From Pararhodobacter oceanensis (GTDB taxonomy: Bacteria; Pseudomonadota; Alphaproteobacteria; Rhodobacterales; Rhodobacteraceae): 64,000 bases of DNA. The position numbers were made by a program, and so were the translations under genes. The DNA lies in NCBI RefSeq assembly GCF_003076755.1, contig NZ_QDKM01000001.1:868001-932000 (forward strand). Direction: 5' to 3'. Below the pieces are notes generated by a model. It made no database searches and was not told the origin of the DNA. It saw only the letters and a program-made list of their open reading frames with translations. Of the stretch, positions 42,436-50,884 are shown one piece after another; the first letter of the stretch is position 1, and each line of letters begins with the position of its first letter.

Positions 42436-43629
42436 ATGGACGCTTTCATCATTGATGCCATTCGCACACCGCGCGGGCGCGGCAAGGCAGGCGCCACCCT
42501 CTCCGAGCTGCGCGCCGTTGACCTGCTGGGCGGGCTGTTCACCGAAATGGCGCAGCGATTCGACGGGTTGGACAGCTATGCCGATGACACCTTGATCGGC
42601 TGCGCCACGCAGGTTGGCGATCAGGGCGCGAATATCGGCAAGGCCGCCTCCTTGATGGCGGGCTGGGCGCATAGCGCTCCGGCGGCGACGCTGAACCGCT
42701 TCTGCGCCTCGGGCCTGTCGGCGACCGCGATGATGGCGGAACGCGCGGCGATCCATGGCGTGGTGACGGTCGCGGGCGGGGTCGAGATGATGTCGCGCAC
42801 ACCGATGCTCTCGGACAAGGGCGCGATGTTCATGGACCCCGAGATCGCGCGCAAACTCGGCGCCATGCATCCCGGCGTTGCGGCGGATCTGGTGGCGACG
42901 CAATTCGGCTTTAGCCGCGAGGACTGCGACGCCTATGCCGCACTGTCGCAAGAGCGTGCGGCCGCGGCGCAGGACGCGGGCCGCTTTCGCTCGATCGTGC
43001 CGGTGCGCAATGCCGCGGGCGAGGTCATTCTTGCGCAGGACGAGACCATCCGCCGCGGCAATACCGCCGAGAAGATGGCCGCGCTTGACCCCGCTTTCGT
43101 CAAAGCTGGCGAGGGCCGCGACGGCGATACGGTGCGCGCGCTTTTCCCCGACCTCGGGCCGCTGAACCACGTGCACCACGCCGGCAACTCCCCCGCGATG
43201 GCGGATGGCGCGGCGCTGGTTGTGCTGGCCTCCGAGGCGGCGGCCAAGCGCCACGGGCTGAAGCCGCGCGCGCGGATTATCTCGACCGCCGAGGCGAATG
43301 TGGCGATCACCCAGATCGGCGCCGTTGAGGCGACACGCAAAGCGCTGGCCCGTGCGAATATGAGCGCCGACGACATGGACCTCTGGGAGGTGCGCGACAG
43401 TTTCGCCGCCGTCACCCTGCATTATATCCAGCAAATGAAGGCGCCGATGGATAAGTTTAATGTCAACGGCAGCTCGATTGCGCTGGGGCATCCGATGGGC
43501 GCGACCGGCGCGGTTCTGGTCGGCAGCCTGCTGGACGAATTGGAATTGCGCGGATTGCGGCGCGGCGTGGTTGCGATCACCGGTGCCGCCGGTGTCGCCA
43601 GCGCTGCGGTTCTGGAACTCGTGGACTGA
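42436..43629 (+). CDS. Thiolase-family acetyl-CoA acyltransferase lacking the C-terminal cysteine
   Basis: The 397-residue protein has the thiolase fold with nucleophile Cys90 (LNRFCASGLS) and the GHP motif (NVNGSSIALGHPMGATG, His352). At the third catalytic site, where thiolases have CxG (Cys378 in Zoogloea), this one reads VVAITGAAG, so the expected Cys position is Ala380. The N-terminal AFIIDAIRTPRGR is standard. GGGAGAGGACTC precedes the ATG. Without the acid/base cysteine it may be slow, use another residue, or do a related C-C cleavage or acyl transfer. It begins an operon with the carotenoid-oxygenase-like gene, 30 nt downstream. Confidence 0.9.
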   Translation: MDAFIIDAIRTPRGRGKAGATLSELRAVDLLGGLFTEMAQRFDGLDSYADDTLIGCATQVGDQGANIGKAASLMAGWAHSAPAATLNRFCASGLSATAMMAERAAIHGVVTVAGGVEMMSRTPMLSDKGAMFMDPEIARKLGAMHPGVAADLVATQFGFSREDCDAYAALSQERAAAAQDAGRFRSIVPVRNAAGEVILAQDETIRRGNTAEKMAALDPAFVKAGEGRDGDTVRALFPDLGPLNHVHHAGNSPAMADGAALVVLASEAAAKRHGLKPRARIISTAEANVAITQIGAVEATRKALARANMSADDMDLWEVRDSFAAVTLHYIQQMKAPMDKFNVNGSSIALGHPMGATGAVLVGSLLDELELRGLRRGVVAITGAAGVASAAVLELVD

Positions 43630-43659
43630 GCCCGTTAACCGATATTGAGGAGGAGACAG

Positions 43660-45156
43660 ATGCTAGATATTTTCGCCCATGGTCACTCGACGATCAGCGC
43701 CGAGAACGACAACCCATATCTGAATGGCCCGCATAAGCCGATTGATCTGGAATACACCGCCCGCGGCCCCGAACTCGAGGTGATCGGCGAGATCCCCAAG
43801 GACCTGCAGGGCATGTATGTGCGCAACGGCCACAATCAGGTGCATGAGCCGATCGGCAAATATCATCCGTTCGACGGCGACGGCATGCTGCATGCGATCT
43901 GGTTCAACGAGGGCAAGGTCGAATATCGCAACCGCTACACCCAGACCACCGGCTTTCTGGCCGAGAAAGGCGCGGGAAAATCGCTCTGGCCGGGGATCAT
44001 GGAACCCCGCCGCAAACAGCGACGCGGCTGGGGCAGCATCAGCGCGATGAAGGATAACACCGGCACCGACGTTGTGGTGCATGCGGGTAAGATCATCGTC
44101 GCGATGTCGCAATGCTCGGAACCCTACCGCATCGACAGCCAGACGCTCGAGACGCTGGGACCCGATGACAATTGGGCGGCGGCACTTGGGGATCGCGGGA
44201 TTTGCTCGCACTTCAAGGTCGATGAGCATACTGGCCATATGATGTTCTTCAACTTCGCCGAAAAACCGCCCTATATGAACTACGGCGTCGTCGATGCCGA
44301 GAACAATCTGGTGCATTACGTGCCGATTGATCTGCCCGGTCCGCGCTGGCCGCATGATATGGGGATGACCGAGAATTACTCGATCCTGCATGATCTGCCG
44401 ATGTTCTTTGATCCCGAGCGGCTCAAGAAGGGCAGCCACAGACTGGGCTTCTGGCGCGATGTTCCGGCGCGCTTCGGGGTGATCCCGCGGTTTGGCTCGA
44501 ATGAGGATGTGCGCTGGTTCGAGGCCGAGCCTTGCTACATCCTGCATCTGTCGAACTGCTATGAAGAGGGCGATTGGGTCGTGCAGGAAGGCTGCATCAT
44601 GCCCAATCCGGTGCCCGATCTGAGCGATCTGCCGAAAGAGGGCTATGAGCGCATGTGCCGGATGCTCGATATGCACACGCAGGGCACCCATATGCACCGT
44701 TGGCGCTTCAATATGAAGACCGGCGAGACCCGTGAAGAAAAGCTCGACGACGAGATCAGCGAATTCCCGATGGTCAACGGCATGTATAACGGGCGCAAGT
44801 CGCGGTTCAGCTATAACGCCCTGCCGGTCAAAGGCGAGTGGCTGCTGGACGGGTTGAAGAAATACGATTTCCAGACCGGCAAGACCGACCGTTTCATCAT
44901 GCCCAAGGGCGAATTCGTCAGCGAGGCCCCCTTCGCACCGCGGATCAACGCCAAGGGTGAGGATGACGGCTATATCGTGACCTTCGTGACCAATATGAAC
45001 AGCGGCAAGGGCGAATGCGTGCTGTTTGACGCGCAGAACATCGACAAAGGCCCAATTTGCCGCGTGATTATGCCGTATCAGGTGCCGACCGGCGCGCATG
45101 CCTTCTGGGCCGGAGCGCATATGCTCTATGAGAACGGCGTTTCGCTGGCGGATTGA
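43660..45156 (+). CDS. Carotenoid oxygenase-family dioxygenase (carotenoid/stilbene cleavage type)
   Basis: A 498-residue seven-bladed-propeller non-haem iron enzyme. The four iron-binding histidines are all identifiable: His184 (SHFKVDEHTGH), His232 (PHDMGMTENY), His296 (LHLSNCYEEGD) and His480 (VPTGAHAFW). KYHPFDGDGMLHAIWF near the N terminus is a further family mark. The ATG at 43660 follows GAGGAGGAGACAG. The family splits C=C bonds of carotenoids, apocarotenoids, lignostilbenes and isoeugenol-type phenylpropenes. No signal peptide. With two acyl-CoA ligases next door, the aldehyde product is likely oxidised and then CoA-activated. Which olefin it cuts is open. Confidence 0.92.
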   Translation: MLDIFAHGHSTISAENDNPYLNGPHKPIDLEYTARGPELEVIGEIPKDLQGMYVRNGHNQVHEPIGKYHPFDGDGMLHAIWFNEGKVEYRNRYTQTTGFLAEKGAGKSLWPGIMEPRRKQRRGWGSISAMKDNTGTDVVVHAGKIIVAMSQCSEPYRIDSQTLETLGPDDNWAAALGDRGICSHFKVDEHTGHMMFFNFAEKPPYMNYGVVDAENNLVHYVPIDLPGPRWPHDMGMTENYSILHDLPMFFDPERLKKGSHRLGFWRDVPARFGVIPRFGSNEDVRWFEAEPCYILHLSNCYEEGDWVVQEGCIMPNPVPDLSDLPKEGYERMCRMLDMHTQGTHMHRWRFNMKTGETREEKLDDEISEFPMVNGMYNGRKSRFSYNALPVKGEWLLDGLKKYDFQTGKTDRFIMPKGEFVSEAPFAPRINAKGEDDGYIVTFVTNMNSGKGECVLFDAQNIDKGPICRVIMPYQVPTGAHAFWAGAHMLYENGVSLAD

Positions 45157-45525
45157 TCCGCGCATAAGACTGGCCCCGAGAAGGGCCACAACCCCGCCCG
45201 CGCGCCCTCCCTCGCGCGGGCGGGGCCTCCCCGCTGCAGGCCATGCGCGCGGATCGGGGAACGCGGGGGCGCCCGCTGGAACACGCAACCTCAATACAGT
45301 TAACAGACCCGAGGCCGCGCAACAGTCACTGCGGGGAATGCCTCAAGTCGTTGAAATTCGCTGCAATAGATGGGCGAACGACCTATCGCGCCAAACTTCT
45401 CGCCATTTACGCGCGAAAATCATTGACACAATAGGTTCATCTAATTGATCATATCCCTACATTAGCTTCAGGCGAATCAACATAACTGGTGACCACAAAA
45501 TCGGCGCCAACGATGGGAGAACTTC
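45157..45525. other. Intergenic region, 369 bp, with hairpin and orphan dctP promoter
   Basis: The left part has a perfect 13-bp GC hairpin (45192-45225). The right part is AT-rich with TTGACA at 45423-45428 and the regional motif (GGTTCATCTAAT, 45435-45446) just downstream of that -35. GGGAGAACTTC precedes the 45526 ATG. No gene is seen. Confidence 0.55.
45192..45225 (+). terminator. 13-bp GC hairpin after the dioxygenase gene
   Basis: CCCCGCCCGCGCG pairs perfectly with CGCGCGGGCGGGG around 8 nt, 35 bp after the stop. It lacks a U tract but is very stable and probably ends the thiolase-dioxygenase transcript. Confidence 0.6.
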
Positions 45526-46527
45526 ATGAACGCATTTAAATCCGTGATCACCGGTGCCGTGCTGGCCAGCGTCGCTGGGCTCGCTCCGCAGGGGGCCGAC
45601 GCCCGCGAAATGTCGCTGGCCTCCTATTTTCCGGCCAACGCATCCTTTGTCACCGAAATGCTCGAACCTTTCGCGGCATGGCTCACCGAGCAGGCCAATG
45701 GCGAGTTCTCGGTGGTGGTCTATTCGGGCGGCACTTTGGGCCGTGACCCGAACCAGCAAGACCGCATTGTCTCGACCGGCATTGCCGATTTCGGCCATAT
45801 CGTTCCCGGCCGCAATCCCGGTGTCTATCCGCATTACGGGCTGTTTGAACTGCCCGGCATGGTGACCAGCGTCGAACAGGGCAGCAATGTCGCTTGGCAG
45901 CTGCACCAAGAGGGTATTCTGGAAACCGGCGACAATCTGAAAATCGTCTCGGTCTGGACCACTGGCCCCTATATCATCCATAACCGCGACCGGATTGACG
46001 ATATTTCGGGGCTGAGCGGCGTGCGTCTGCGCGTGTTGGGCCAGTATCAGACCGAATCCGTGCTGGCGGTTGACGGTGTGCCACAGGCGATCTCGATCAC
46101 CGAAGCGCCCGAGTCGATCAACCGTGGCACGCTGGACGGTGTGCTGTCGGACTGGTCGGTCTACGATTCCTTCCGCATCGCCGAGGTTACCGATTACAGC
46201 TATACGATGCCGCTGGGCTCGCTGGCGATGTCACTGGTGATGAACCCCGACAGCTATGCCGAACTGTCGCCCGAAGGTCAGGCGCTGATCGACTCGGCGG
46301 GGGACCAGTGGAAGACCATGTGGATCGAGTTCTACAACTCCAACCTCGAGCGGATTCTTGCGGATGGTGTCGAGCGCGGTCATGAGGTGGTCGAAGCCAC
46401 CCCCGAGGATATCGCCGCCATGCGCGAGGCCACCTCGCATCTGATGGCGGAAGTGCGCGAAGCTGCCGGTGACGAGGTGATCGACGCTTTCATCGACAGA
46501 ACCGAAGCCTTCATGGCCTCGCAGTAA
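45526..46527 (+). CDS. dctP: Orphan TRAP transporter substrate-binding protein (DctP family)
   Basis: A 333-residue exported protein: signal peptide MNAFKSVITGAVLASVAG followed by APQGADA. Family blocks are YSGGTLGRDPNQQDRIVSTG, LSGVRLRVLGQYQTES (with the conserved ligand-binding Arg), VDGVPQAISITEAPESINRG and DGVLSDWSVYDSFRIAEV. There is no dctQ or dctM beside it; a terminator follows immediately and the IclR gene is convergent. The dctQM pair at 37011-38833 has no dctP, so this protein probably serves it. The shared motif upstream of both units supports that. Ligand probably the acid degraded by this region. Confidence 0.92.
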   Translation: MNAFKSVITGAVLASVAGLAPQGADAREMSLASYFPANASFVTEMLEPFAAWLTEQANGEFSVVVYSGGTLGRDPNQQDRIVSTGIADFGHIVPGRNPGVYPHYGLFELPGMVTSVEQGSNVAWQLHQEGILETGDNLKIVSVWTTGPYIIHNRDRIDDISGLSGVRLRVLGQYQTESVLAVDGVPQAISITEAPESINRGTLDGVLSDWSVYDSFRIAEVTDYSYTMPLGSLAMSLVMNPDSYAELSPEGQALIDSAGDQWKTMWIEFYNSNLERILADGVERGHEVVEATPEDIAAMREATSHLMAEVREAAGDEVIDAFIDRTEAFMASQ

Positions 46528-46561
46528 TCGCCCCCGCCCGCGCGGGATAAGGCAAGAATTG

Positions 46562-46594
46562 AAACCGGCGGTCACATAGGTGGCCGCCGGTTTT
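46562..46594 (+). terminator. Strong intrinsic terminator after the orphan dctP
   Basis: AAACCGGCGGTCAC pairs with GTGGCCGCCGGTTT (one G-T pair) and is followed by TT; the A-rich left arm makes it work in both directions, for dctP and for the convergent IclR operon. Confidence 0.85.
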
Positions 46595-46623
46595 GTCGTG
46601 AATAGCTGTGCAGCATCCGCGGG

Positions 46624-47454
46624 TTACTCAGGCCGATACCCCAGATCCGCCGAAAGTTGGCGGGTGAACTCGAGCGTATCGCGCACCGCTGGCCCGTCCG
46701 CGCTCAGGTCGATCTGGCGGGTCGGGCCGATCAGCGTGACCGCCAGTTTCATCGTGCCGGAATAGTCGAACACCGGCGCCGCGACCGCGCTGATCCCGGG
46801 GATCGGCAGGTCGAGCGTGGTCTCATAGCCCTGCGCGTGGATGCGCGCGATCTCGGCGTGGAACCCTTCGGCGTCAAAATCGAAATCCAGCTCGGAGGTG
46901 GCGCGCTCATCCATCTCGCGCTGGAGTTGCCGCTCGGTGGCGGCGCTTTGCATGAAGGCCAGAAACAGCCGGCCCGTGGCGGTGGTGGTCAGCCCGAAGC
47001 CGCCGCCGACGCGCACGTTGGCATGGATGCGGGCGATGCTTTCGCGGACATGCACGATGGTCACCCCGTGCAGCCCCCAGACCGAGAGCGCGACCATCAG
47101 GCGGGTCTCTTCGGCCAGCGCGGAAATCCGCAGCAGCGCCTCGTGATAGGCATCCTGCGCGCGCAACCGGCTAAGCCCGACCTCCAACGCGAAAGGGCCG
47201 AGCCCGTATTGACCGGTCTCGGTTTGCTCGACCATGCGCATCGCCCGCAGGCTGACCAGATAGGGATGGAGCTGCGCCGGCGCGACCTCGATCGCCTCGG
47301 CCAGATCGCGCAGCTTCATCGGCCCCGAGGCCTCGGCCATCACCCGCAAAATCGCCCCCGCCGTATCCAGCGAGCGAATGCCGCGTTGCGCCTTTCCCGG
47401 CTGCCGAACTGTCTCCGTCACGCGCTGGCCCCTCCCCATTGCAGTCTGCGCCAT
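46624..47454 (-). CDS. IclR family transcriptional regulator
   Basis: A 276-residue protein. An N-terminal winged helix (about 25-90: LDTAGAILRVMAEASGPMKL, LRDLAEAIEVAPAQLHPYL) is joined to an IclR effector domain (GFGLTTTATGRLFLAFM, and the C-terminal IPGISAVAAPVFDYSG). IclR proteins bind small acids and regulate nearby catabolic genes. It is the last gene of the SDR, flavoprotein, EamA, IclR operon and so is probably regulated with it. The paired GCAAAT-N2-ATTTGC sites in the divergent promoter at 50928-50974 are plausible targets. Confidence 0.92.
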   Translation of the reverse strand: MAQTAMGRGQRVTETVRQPGKAQRGIRSLDTAGAILRVMAEASGPMKLRDLAEAIEVAPAQLHPYLVSLRAMRMVEQTETGQYGLGPFALEVGLSRLRAQDAYHEALLRISALAEETRLMVALSVWGLHGVTIVHVRESIARIHANVRVGGGFGLTTTATGRLFLAFMQSAATERQLQREMDERATSELDFDFDAEGFHAEIARIHAQGYETTLDLPIPGISAVAAPVFDYSGTMKLAVTLIGPTRQIDLSADGPAVRDTLEFTRQLSADLGYRPE

Positions 47455-47464
47455 AGCTAGCGCC

Positions 47465-48370
47465 TCATCCCGCGGTGGGCAATCGCGCTGGCCGCGCGCG
47501 GCGCAGATCCATCGACACGATCAACCCCAAAGTGGTGACGATAACGCCGGTCAATTGCCATGCGTTGGGAAACTGGCCGGTGATCGGAATCGCCAGCAGC
47601 ACCGCGCAGGAGGGCACGAGGGCCGAGAACAGCGCCGCCCGCCCTGCCCCGAGGCGCTGGACGGTGGCGGCAAAGATGATGAAGGCCAGACAGCCGCCCA
47701 TCACGCTTTGATAAAAGAACTGCTCGGCCCAGAGTTTGGGCGTCATCGGCGGCAGCCCCCATTGGATCAGGTAGAGCGGCACAAAGAACAGCGACGACAG
47801 CGTAGCAATCGCAGCGGTGGTTTCAATCGGCGGCAGACGCCAGCGGCCCATGATGAACACATAGCAGCCCCAGAGCGAACCGGCGCCCAGAAAACAAAGA
47901 TCGCCGAGCCAGACCGCCCCGCCCGAAGCGCGCGGCGGCGGTGCATCTGCGGCAATGATCAACAGCCCGGCAATCAGGATCGCCATGCCGATATTGCGAT
48001 TCCAACTCATTTTGCTGCGGTCGATCAGCCGCACAAGGATGTTCGCCACCAGCATCGAAGTGCCCGGCCCGATCACCACCGCATGCGAGAGCGGCGCGCG
48101 CTGGAAGCCCTCGTTGAACAAAAGCGCAAAGCCCGGCCCGATGAGCAGCGACAGAATGGCGATCTGGCGCAAGGCAGGCAGGCGATTTCGGGCCAGATAG
48201 AGGAGCGGCAGCATCAACAGTGCCGCGCCGCCGTAGCGCAACATGGTCAGGTCCACCGGACGGAATCCGGTGGCCTGCCCGATCTCTGCGCCGACGTTAT
48301 AGATCCCCCAACTCAGCGCGGCGAGCAGGCCCAGAATCAGACCCTGCCGCAGCTGCACACGCTCAGTCAT
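47465..48370 (-). CDS. EamA/DMT-family transporter
   Basis: About 301 residues with ten hydrophobic helices in two EamA halves. LGLLAALSWGIYNVGAEIGQ starts the first and GAVWLGDLCFLGAGSLWGCY the second. The ATG at 48370 (MTERVQLRQGL) overlaps the stop of the flavoprotein gene by 8 nt, which fixes the start. EamA proteins export or take up metabolites such as amino acids or drugs. Here it may export an intermediate or by-product of the pathway. Direction cannot be judged from sequence. Confidence 0.9.
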   Translation of the reverse strand: MTERVQLRQGLILGLLAALSWGIYNVGAEIGQATGFRPVDLTMLRYGGAALLMLPLLYLARNRLPALRQIAILSLLIGPGFALLFNEGFQRAPLSHAVVIGPGTSMLVANILVRLIDRSKMSWNRNIGMAILIAGLLIIAADAPPPRASGGAVWLGDLCFLGAGSLWGCYVFIMGRWRLPPIETTAAIATLSSLFFVPLYLIQWGLPPMTPKLWAEQFFYQSVMGGCLAFIIFAATVQRLGAGRAALFSALVPSCAVLLAIPITGQFPNAWQLTGVIVTTLGLIVSMDLRRARPARLPTAG

Positions 48371-50090
48371 TGGCGGACGACATATGCCGTGCGGCGATAT
48401 AGCCGAAGGTGATTGCCGGTCCCAAGGTGATGCCACCGCCGGGGTAATTGCCGCCCATGATCGAGGCCGCGTCATTGCCCACCGAGTAGAGCCCGCCAAG
48501 TGGCTTGCCACCCTCATCCAGCACCTGCGCATTGCTGTTGGTTTTCAGCCCCGCGAAGGTGCCCAGATCGCCGACATAGAGGCGCACCGCATAGAACGGC
48601 CCGTCTTTGAGCGGCGCGAGGCAGGGGTTGGGCCCGTGCTCGGGATCGCCGAGCGAGCGGTTGTAGCTGGTCGTGCCCTTGCCAAAGGCGGGATCTTCGC
48701 CGCGCGCGGCGGGGCCGTTGAACTCGGTTACGGTTTGCTGCAGTTGCGCGGGATCAGCGCCGATTTGTGCGGCGAGATCGGCAAGGGTTTTGCCCTGCAA
48801 GAGATAGCCGTTCTTGATCAGCGATTTGAACGGCACCGGCGCGGGTTTGGCAAAGCCGAGCCCGTATTTGCGGAACGCACGGTGGTCGGTGATGAACCAT
48901 GCGGCGGGCTCGGCGCCCTCGCCGTCTTCCTCGCGGCAGCGCGCGACCATCGCCTGACAGAAGTCGTGGTAAGAGTTCGCCTCGTTGACAAAGCGGCGGC
49001 CCGAGCGGGTCACGGCGATCACGCCGGGTTTCGAGCGGTCGACGAAATGCGGAAAGGTTCCGAGCGTGCCATCGGGGCGAACCGGGCGCGAAATCGGCAC
49101 CCATGCGGCGGCATGGGGCAGCGTGGTGTCGACCACCGCGCCCGCCGATTCGCCAAGGCGGAGCCCGTCGCCGGTGTTGCCCGGAGGCGCAGGCGAGACA
49201 TGCTCGTATCCGCTGGGCGCATGCGGCATCAGCTCTTTGCGGCGCAGCGCATCCTGCGGAAAGCCGCCCGCTGCCAGCACCACGCCCTTGCGCGCGATCA
49301 CCTCGACCGGCCCGTCGCGGCGCTCGACCCGGGCGCCAATCACCCGGCCCGAGTCGTCGCGCAGCAGTTTCGAGACCGGCGCATGGGTCCAGATCGGCAC
49401 ATCCTTGTCGAAGGCCGACTTCGCCAGCCGCCCGACCAATGCGTTGCCGTTCATCAACCGCATCGGACGCCCGTAGAACGCCATATCATAGAGGAATTTC
49501 ATGAACAGTTTGCCGACATAGAAGGCCGAGACCGGCGAGCGCATAACATTGAAGAAATGCAGCAATTCCTTGCCCGAGCCGATCATCATGCCGAGAAAAG
49601 TGATCTCTTTAAGCGGCGGGCGCAGCCGGCGGATCTCGCTGCCCAATTCGCGCCCGTCAAAAGGCCGCGCGACGATCGAACGGCCACCATCCATACCGCC
49701 CGGCGCATCGGGGTGGTAATCGGCAAAGAACGGGCCGAGATCGAACTGCAGGTTGGTGTTATCCTCAAAGAAGGACACCGCTTTCGGGCCGGCCTCAAGG
49801 AAGGCATCGACGCGCTCGGCATCGAAATGCTCACCGGCTTCATGCTGCAGATACGTCCGTGCTTTCTCGGCGCTATCCTCAACTCCGGCGCGCATGGCAG
49901 GGCCGTTGCCGGGCACCCACATCCAGCCGCCCGAACGTGCGGTGGTGCCGCCGAAAACCGGCTCTTTTTCCACCACCAGAACATCCAGCCGCCGGTGCGC
50001 GGCGGCCACCGCGGTTGCCAGACCGCCCGCGCCCGAGCCCACCACCAGAACATCTACTTCATGGGTTTTCATCGTCATTTCCTCACTCAT
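48363..50090 (-). CDS. FAD-dependent oxidoreductase, 3-ketosteroid dehydrogenase-like
   Basis: The 575-residue protein begins with an FAD-binding site (VLVVGSGAGGLATAVAA, GSGAGG at 18-23; then VVEKEPVFGGTTARSGG) and ends with NYPGGGITLGPAITFGYIAA. That C-terminal block is close to the Y-P-G-P-G of 3-ketosteroid delta1-dehydrogenases (KstD), in which the Tyr takes part in catalysis. Members desaturate cyclic ketones or reduce enones in the cytosol. The start overlaps the SDR stop by 4 nt (ATGA); the ATG at 50072 (MKTHEVDV) has a better-spaced GAGG and is possible. With an SDR that makes ketones directly upstream, a sequential alcohol-ketone-enone conversion is likely. Substrate unknown. Confidence 0.9.
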   Translation of the reverse strand: MSEEMTMKTHEVDVLVVGSGAGGLATAVAAAHRRLDVLVVEKEPVFGGTTARSGGWMWVPGNGPAMRAGVEDSAEKARTYLQHEAGEHFDAERVDAFLEAGPKAVSFFEDNTNLQFDLGPFFADYHPDAPGGMDGGRSIVARPFDGRELGSEIRRLRPPLKEITFLGMMIGSGKELLHFFNVMRSPVSAFYVGKLFMKFLYDMAFYGRPMRLMNGNALVGRLAKSAFDKDVPIWTHAPVSKLLRDDSGRVIGARVERRDGPVEVIARKGVVLAAGGFPQDALRRKELMPHAPSGYEHVSPAPPGNTGDGLRLGESAGAVVDTTLPHAAAWVPISRPVRPDGTLGTFPHFVDRSKPGVIAVTRSGRRFVNEANSYHDFCQAMVARCREEDGEGAEPAAWFITDHRAFRKYGLGFAKPAPVPFKSLIKNGYLLQGKTLADLAAQIGADPAQLQQTVTEFNGPAARGEDPAFGKGTTSYNRSLGDPEHGPNPCLAPLKDGPFYAVRLYVGDLGTFAGLKTNSNAQVLDEGGKPLGGLYSVGNDAASIMGGNYPGGGITLGPAITFGYIAARHMSSAND

Positions 50091-50839
50091 GCGGTCAGAT
50101 AGCCGCCATCGACCGGCAGCAGCGCGCCGGTCACGTAACTCGAGGCCTCGGAGGCCAGAAACAGAACCGGCCCGACCAGTTCTTCGGGGCGACCCACGCG
50201 GCGCATCGGCGTATGGGCCATGAAGCGGCCAATGGCCTCGGGATCGGCGCGGGTCACTTCGGTCATTGGGGTTTCAATGACGCCGGGGGCAATCGCATTC
50301 ACCCGGATACCGTCGGGCGAGAGGTCATGCGCCAGCGCCTTGGTCAGTTGCAAAACCGCACCTTTGGAGGCGGCATAGGCGCTCAACCCCGGCCCAGCGC
50401 TGACCGACATGATTGAGGCCAGATTGATGATCCGGCCCTTGGTGGCGCGCAGTTGCGGCAGCAAAATGCGCACCATCTGCATGGTGCCGGTCGCGTTCAC
50501 CGCCAGCATCGCGTCCCAATCCTGGGCGAAACTGTCGGAATCGGGGGTGGTGCGGCGGATGATACCGGCGTTGTTCACCAAGATTTCCACCGGCCCCAAG
50601 ACCTCGGCCACCACCCGCGCCGCGGTGGCGCATTCGCCCGGCTGCGTCACATCCAGCCGCACGCCGATGGCCTTGCCACCGCCCGCGACAATCTCGGCAG
50701 CCAGCGCCTGCACCGCCTCGGATTGCAGATCACAACAGGCAACCTGCGCGCCCGCTGCGGCCAATCCCAGCGCGATGGCCCGCCCGTTGCCTTGGGCGGC
50801 GCCGGTCACCACGGCGACTGCGTCTCGAATTCCATCCAT
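50087..50839 (-). CDS. Short-chain dehydrogenase/reductase
   Basis: A 250-residue classical SDR: TGAAQGNG cofactor loop, NNAG, Ser in LASIMS, and YAASK as the active-site Tyr-Lys. The C-terminal VTGALLPVDGGYL is typical. The ATG at 50839 (MDGIRDAV) has GAGGGAAAGAGCC before it. It heads the SDR, KstD-like, EamA, IclR operon and is transcribed divergently from the third TRAP system. It probably oxidises a secondary alcohol to the ketone used by the flavoprotein. Confidence 0.93.
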   Translation of the reverse strand: MDGIRDAVAVVTGAAQGNGRAIALGLAAAGAQVACCDLQSEAVQALAAEIVAGGGKAIGVRLDVTQPGECATAARVVAEVLGPVEILVNNAGIIRRTTPDSDSFAQDWDAMLAVNATGTMQMVRILLPQLRATKGRIINLASIMSVSAGPGLSAYAASKGAVLQLTKALAHDLSPDGIRVNAIAPGVIETPMTEVTRADPEAIGRFMAHTPMRRVGRPEELVGPVLFLASEASSYVTGALLPVDGGYLTA

Positions 50840-50884
50840 GGCTCTTTCCCTCTTCACCGGACGAATCAACTCCGGCTTGCAACT

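Noticed and set aside
48384-50102. Plus-strand open frame (572 codons) opposite the KstD-like flavoprotein
   Set aside because: The flavoprotein has a clear FAD site and KstD-like C terminus; the opposite frame shows no domain and no ribosome-binding site.
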